DNA of 64,000 bases, from assembly GCA_964425695.1 (NCBI GenBank), contig CAYRNF010000012.1, positions 34,521 to 98,520 of the forward strand, written 5' to 3'. This DNA is from JAKPBU01 sp964425695 (GTDB lineage Bacteria; Pseudomonadota; Gammaproteobacteria; Xanthomonadales; Xanthomonadaceae). The notes under the pieces are model-generated. The model worked only from the letters and a program-made list of their open reading frames with translations, was not told the DNA's origin and ran no database searches. A program made the position numbers and the translations under genes. Every line of letters starts with the position of its first letter. Position 1 is the first letter of the stretch. Shown here one piece after another: positions 60,241 to 64,000 of this stretch.

Positions 60241-61122
60241 GTGGGCGGCGCCGGGGTATCGGGCGCGGCGCGACCGCCTGCGGAACCGCCGGCGCGGCTG
60301 CCGGTCATCGTGCTGCCGGTGGGCGTGGACGACGACGCCCTGGACGCCACGCTGGCCGCACTGGACGCCGGAACGCCGGCCGGCGCGCGCGTCTGGCTGG
60401 CGGACGACGCGCAGGCCGGTCCACGCGGGCTGGCGATCATCGAACGCTGGCTGCAGCGCACGCCGCTGCAGGCCGACTACACGCGCCGCCAGCGCATGGT
60501 GGGCGAGGTGGCGCACCTGGACCAGGTGCTGCAGGCCTGCGCCGGCAGCGACGTGATCGTGCTGGCCGCCGATGCCGTGCCCGCGCCGGGTTGGGCGGCG
60601 CAGCTGGGCGCGTGCCTGGCACGCGACGCCTCAATCGCCACCGCCACCCCGTGGTGCAACGCCGGCGAAACCGCGGCGTGGCCGCGGGTGGGCGAGATCA
60701 ACCCGGCGCCGCACGATCCCGAACGCCTCGCGCGGGCCGCGGCCGCCATGCCGCCGCTGCATCCCGAACTTCCCGCCGCCGTGGACCATGCCTTCGCCCT
60801 GCGCGGCAGCGCGCGCCAGCGCGCAGGCGGCCTGGACACCGCCAGTTACGCATCGGCGTACGCGGCGATGATCGACTACTCGCTGCGCCTGTCCGGCCTG
60901 GGCTGGCGCAACGCGCTGTGCGAAACCGCGTTCGTCGCGCGCCGTGGCGAGGGTGGCCCGGCCGACGGCGACATGGATGCCCTGGCGGTGCGCTGGCCGG
61001 CGTGGCACGCGCGCCTGGCGCACTTCCTCATGGACGATCCGCTGCGCGAGGCCCGCGCGCGGCTGGGCGAGTGCCTGGAACACGCGGATCAGCCGCGTCC
61101 GCAGCGGGACCTGTTCGCGTGA
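60241..61122 (+). CDS. glycosyltransferase-like protein, degenerate family 2 fold
   Basis: A 293-residue protein that begins GTG 5 bp after the gspD stop. LPVIVLPVGVDDDALDATLA and VIVLAADAVPAPGWAAQL follow the GT-A plan, but the DxD metal site is replaced by AADA. ALRGSARQRAGGLD and SYASAYAAMIDYSLRLSGLG match the acceptor half of family 2 enzymes. It overlaps the next, intact glycosyltransferase by GTGA. It may be an inactive partner or use another metal-independent route; no function is assigned. Confidence 0.68.
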   Translation: MGGAGVSGAARPPAEPPARLPVIVLPVGVDDDALDATLAALDAGTPAGARVWLADDAQAGPRGLAIIERWLQRTPLQADYTRRQRMVGEVAHLDQVLQACAGSDVIVLAADAVPAPGWAAQLGACLARDASIATATPWCNAGETAAWPRVGEINPAPHDPERLARAAAAMPPLHPELPAAVDHAFALRGSARQRAGGLDTASYASAYAAMIDYSLRLSGLGWRNALCETAFVARRGEGGPADGDMDALAVRWPAWHARLAHFLMDDPLREARARLGECLEHADQPRPQRDLFA

Positions 61123-61961
61123 CCGGGGACGCCGGCATCGCCGCGGTGGTGGTCACCTACCGCAGCGCCGAGACCATCGAAGCCTGCCTGCGCCGGCTGT
61201 GCGATGCCGATGGCATGGCCCAGGTGCGGGTGGTCGACAACGGCTCCGACGACGACACCGTGGCCATCGTGCAGCGCATGGCCGCGCGCGATGCGCGTCT
61301 GCACTTCATCGCCAATCCCGACAACCCCGGCTTCGGCGTCGCCTGCAACCAGGGCGCGGCCGACAGCGACGCGGCGTGGCTGGCGTTCGTGAACCCGGAC
61401 TGCTTCGTGGCGCCGGACAGCCTGCTGCGCCTGCAGGCGCACGCGCTGGCGCTGGGCGGCAACGCCGTGCTGGGCGCCGACCTGGTGGACGAGACCGGCG
61501 CGCGCGATGCCGCCGCGCGCCGCCACGACCCGGATTTCCAGCACATGCTGCGCACCGCCTCGACCTCGCAGCTGGACGTGGCGTACGACCCGGCGCAGGC
61601 GCTGCAGCGGGTAGACGCGATCTCCGGCGCGCTGATGGTGATGCCGCGCGCGCTGTTCGCGCGCATCGGCGGCTTCGACCCGGCCTATCGCCTGCACGCC
61701 GAGGACCTGGACCTGTGCCGCCGCGCACGCGATGCCGGCGCGGCGATCGCGGTGGCCAACGACGTGCGCGTGGTCCACCTGCGCGGCGTGTCCAGCCGCA
61801 GCAAGCCGTGGTTCGTGGAATGGCACAAGCACCGCGGTCTGATGCGCTACTTCGACCGCTACGAGGCGCCGCGCCGCGGCGTGCTCACGCGCTGGGCCGT
61901 GCGCGCGATGATCTGGCTGCGCTTTCCGCTGGCGGTCCTGCGCGCGCGCCTGCGCGCATAG
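61119..61961 (+). CDS. family 2 glycosyltransferase (rhamnosyltransferase-like)
   Basis: A 280-residue protein. AAVVVTYRSAETIEACLRRL, VRVVDNGSDDDTV, GFGVACNQGA and the metal-binding site in FVNPDCFVAPDSL are typical of WbbL/rhamnosyltransferase-like family 2 enzymes. ISGALMVMPRALFARIGGFD and HAEDLDLCRRARDAG complete the catalytic half. A C-terminal amphipathic or membrane-near segment (VRAMIWLRFPLAVL) may attach it to the inner membrane. The GTG start overlaps the upstream gene. The sugar and acceptor are unknown. It converges on pyrF across a repeat pair. Confidence 0.83.
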   Translation: MTGDAGIAAVVVTYRSAETIEACLRRLCDADGMAQVRVVDNGSDDDTVAIVQRMAARDARLHFIANPDNPGFGVACNQGAADSDAAWLAFVNPDCFVAPDSLLRLQAHALALGGNAVLGADLVDETGARDAAARRHDPDFQHMLRTASTSQLDVAYDPAQALQRVDAISGALMVMPRALFARIGGFDPAYRLHAEDLDLCRRARDAGAAIAVANDVRVVHLRGVSSRSKPWFVEWHKHRGLMRYFDRYEAPRRGVLTRWAVRAMIWLRFPLAVLRARLRA

Positions 61962-61964
61962 CCG

Positions 61965-62044
61965 TTGTCGGAGCGGCTTCAGCCGCGAGTCCCCGGTCTG
62001 CCGCAAACGGCGCGAAAAGCTCGCGGCCCAAGCCGCTTCTCAAA
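61965..62044. repeat. inverted pair of GGAGCGGCTTCAGCCGCGA elements, copy B
   Basis: GGAGCGGCTTCAGCCGCGA at 61970-61988 matches copy A near 29.4 kb exactly over 19 bases. At 62021-62041 TCGCGGCCCAAGCCGCTTCT is a near copy in the opposite orientation. The pair lies between converging genes and could fold into a long stem, acting as a terminator. Confidence 0.65.
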
Positions 62045-62088
62045 GAGCGCAGAGCGGACGGACCACCAGGGTGCGCGCCGCCGGCGCG

Positions 62089-62907
62089 CTACGGACGGTG
62101 GCGGTTGATCTCGTCGCGTAGCGTGCGCGCCGCGTCGGCCGCCGCCTGGGCGTAATCGTCGCCGCGCGACGCGTACAGGATCCCGCGCGAGGAATTGATC
62201 ATCAGCCCGGTGCCGTCGGCGGTGATGCCGCTGCGGACCACCGCCGCCACGTCGCCGCCCTGCGCGCCCACGCCGGGGATCAGCAGCGGCATGTCGCCCA
62301 CGATGCCGCGGATCACCTTCAGCTCTTCGGGGAACGTCGCGCCCACCACCAGCGCGCAGTTGCCGTTCGCGTTCCAGTCGTTCGCGATCGTACGGGCGAC
62401 GTGCTGGTATAGCGGGGCGCCTTCGGCTTCCAGCTCCTGGAAATCGCGCGCACCCGGGTTCGACGTATGGCACAGGAACACGCAGCCACGGCCGCTGCGC
62501 GACAGGAACGGCTGCGCCGAATCGAGCCCCATGTAGGGATTCAGCGTCACCGCATCGGCGCCGAAGCGGTCGAACGCTTCCGCGGCGTACTGCTGCGCCG
62601 TGCTGCCGATGTCGCCGCGCTTGGCGTCCAGGATCACCGGCAGGTCCGGATGCGCGCGCTTGAGGTGCGCGATGAGCCGCTGCAGCTGCGCCTCGCCGCC
62701 GTCGTGCGCGGCGAAGTAGGCGATCTGCGGCTTGAACGCGCAGGCGAATTGCGCGGTGGCGTCGGCGATGTCGCGGCAGAACGCGAACAGTGCGTCCTCA
62801 TGGCTGGCGAAGGCATGCGGGAACTTCGCCGGGTCCGGATCCAGCCCGACGCACAGCAGGGAGTCGGCGTGTTGCCAGCGTGCGCGCAGCGCGTCGACGA
62901 ACGCCAT
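62089..62907 (-). CDS. pyrF: orotidine 5'-phosphate decarboxylase
   Basis: A 272-residue (beta/alpha)8 enzyme that turns OMP into UMP, the last step of UMP synthesis. It opens FVDALRARWQHADSLLCVGL. The catalytic tetrad lies in DAKRGDIGSTAQQYA. LNPYMGLDSAQPFL and LIPGVGAQGGDVAAV are type 2 (longer) PyrF blocks, as in mycobacteria and some Xanthomonadaceae, unlike the short E. coli form. One base separates its start from the map stop, so map and pyrF are co-transcribed. Confidence 0.94.
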   Translation of the reverse strand: MAFVDALRARWQHADSLLCVGLDPDPAKFPHAFASHEDALFAFCRDIADATAQFACAFKPQIAYFAAHDGGEAQLQRLIAHLKRAHPDLPVILDAKRGDIGSTAQQYAAEAFDRFGADAVTLNPYMGLDSAQPFLSRSGRGCVFLCHTSNPGARDFQELEAEGAPLYQHVARTIANDWNANGNCALVVGATFPEELKVIRGIVGDMPLLIPGVGAQGGDVAAVVRSGITADGTGLMINSSRGILYASRGDDYAQAAADAARTLRDEINRHRP

Positions 62908-62908
62908 G

Positions 62909-63646
62909 TCAGGTCAGCACGATCGGTTCGCCGGCGGTGACCACCACCGTGTGTTCGAACTGCGCCGCGAATCCCTTCCTGCAGACCAGCGACCAGCCAT
63001 CGCCGGCGTCCTCGACCTGGTTGCAGTGGGTCGCCAGGAACGGCTCGACGGTGATGACCATGCCCTCGTGCAAGCGGCGGGTGTCGCCGGGGACGTAGTG
63101 GCCCGGGATGTGCCCCGGTGCTTCGTGCAACGCGCGGCCGACGCCGTGGCTGCCGAGGTTGCGGATGACCCGGAAGCCGCGCCGTGCGGCCACCGCTTCC
63201 ACCGTCTTCCCGATGCCGTTGAGCCGCCCCCCCGCGCGGAGCTGGGCGATCGCGGTGTCGCGCGCCTCGCGCGCCGCATCGAGCAGGCGTTGCTGGCCGT
63301 TCGACGCCGTGCCGACCACGAAGCTGGCGCCGGTGTCGCCGAAGAACCCGTCCAGTTCCGCCGAGACATCGATGTTCACCAGGTCGCCGTCGCGCAGCAC
63401 GGTGTCGTCCGGGATGCCGTGTGCGGCCACCCGGTTCACGCTGATGCAGGTCGCACCGGGAAAGCCGTAGGTCAGTTGCGGCGCGGAGCGCGCGCCTGCC
63501 TCACGCAGGAGGTTCGCGCCGATCGCGTCGAGCTCGCGCGTGCGCATCCCCGCTTGCGCCTGGTCGCGCATCGTGGCGAGGATCGATGCCACCAGCGCGC
63601 CCGCGCGCCGCAGGCCGTCGAGTTCGCATGCGTGCTGGATCGTCAT
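62909..63646 (-). CDS. map: methionine aminopeptidase, type I
   Basis: A 245-residue dimetal hydrolase that removes N-terminal methionine from new proteins. Metal ligands appear in order: NIDVSAELDGFFGDTGASF (two Asp), SHGVGRALHEAPGHIP (His), VITVEPFL (Glu) and HTVVVT near the end. It starts MTIQHACELDGLRRAGALVA. GGAG lies about 9 nt before the ATG. It is not beside rpsB as in many bacteria, so it may be a second, paralogous copy, but the window cannot show that. Confidence 0.92.
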   Translation of the reverse strand: MTIQHACELDGLRRAGALVASILATMRDQAQAGMRTRELDAIGANLLREAGARSAPQLTYGFPGATCISVNRVAAHGIPDDTVLRDGDLVNIDVSAELDGFFGDTGASFVVGTASNGQQRLLDAAREARDTAIAQLRAGGRLNGIGKTVEAVAARRGFRVIRNLGSHGVGRALHEAPGHIPGHYVPGDTRRLHEGMVITVEPFLATHCNQVEDAGDGWSLVCRKGFAAQFEHTVVVTAGEPIVLT

Positions 63647-63683
63647 CGCGTTTGCTCCAGTCGGCGGGGCCGGTGGCCTGGCC

Positions 63684-64000
<317 letters not shown>

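Overview
The window is a dense, high-GC chromosomal segment that reads like a member of the Xanthomonadaceae/Lysobacteraceae (Lysobacter, Luteimonas or Pseudoxanthomonas type). The evidence is gene order: an O-antigen locus abutting etfA/etfB, the order pepA-holC-valS with lptF-lptG diverging from it, a short Xanthomonas-type H-NS protein, and a type II secretion operon in the order E-F-G-H-I-J-K-L-M-N-D with a lipoprotein secretin. The genus is inferred, not proven. No rRNA, tRNA, CRISPR array, prophage or insertion sequence was recognised.

Layout. 1-7.1 kb is the end of a lipopolysaccharide/O-antigen locus: a truncated Wzt-like ATPase, a SAM methyltransferase, two family 2 glycosyltransferases, an 874-residue polytopic membrane protein and an EmrE-like carrier. 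7.1-8.8 kb holds etfA and etfB, followed by an exported protein of unknown function (9-10 kb), a two-subunit CoA transferase (10.1-11.5 kb), sulfate activation cysD-cysNC (11.6-14.4 kb) and an exported metzincin-type metalloprotease with FG-GAP repeats (14.5-16.8 kb). ETF-ubiquinone oxidoreductase, AlkB, a four-gene MCE lipid transporter, a ThrE-type exporter, an H-NS protein and proS follow to 26.9 kb.

27-43.5 kb is housekeeping: two DUF4124 proteins, pssA, a probable divergent holD, rimI, valS, holC, pepA, lptF, lptG, an RDD protein, xerD, a dsbC-like lipoprotein and purL. 43.6-48.6 kb is one 1663-residue protein of unknown function. It has an N-terminal DNA-uptake-type helix-hairpin-helix domain and a C-terminal HEIHH zincin motif, and it diverges from the type II secretion operon (48.7-60.2 kb). 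That operon carries a small ABM-like gene between gspG and gspH. Two further family 2 glycosyltransferase-like genes, then pyrF, map and the 3' end of ettA close the window.

How the genes work together: the O-antigen genes and LptFG make and move lipopolysaccharide, and the MCE operon probably maintains lipid balance in the same outer membrane. EtfAB pass electrons from acyl-CoA dehydrogenases to the ETF-ubiquinone oxidoreductase 8 kb away. The secretion operon is the probable exit route for exported enzymes such as the metalloprotease. HolC and the proposed HolD would form the chi-psi pair of the replicative clamp loader. The most interesting items are the giant HhH/zincin protein, the candidate holD, the extra gene and long pseudopilin leaders in the secretion operon, and -10 boxes placed only 6-7 nt before several start codons.
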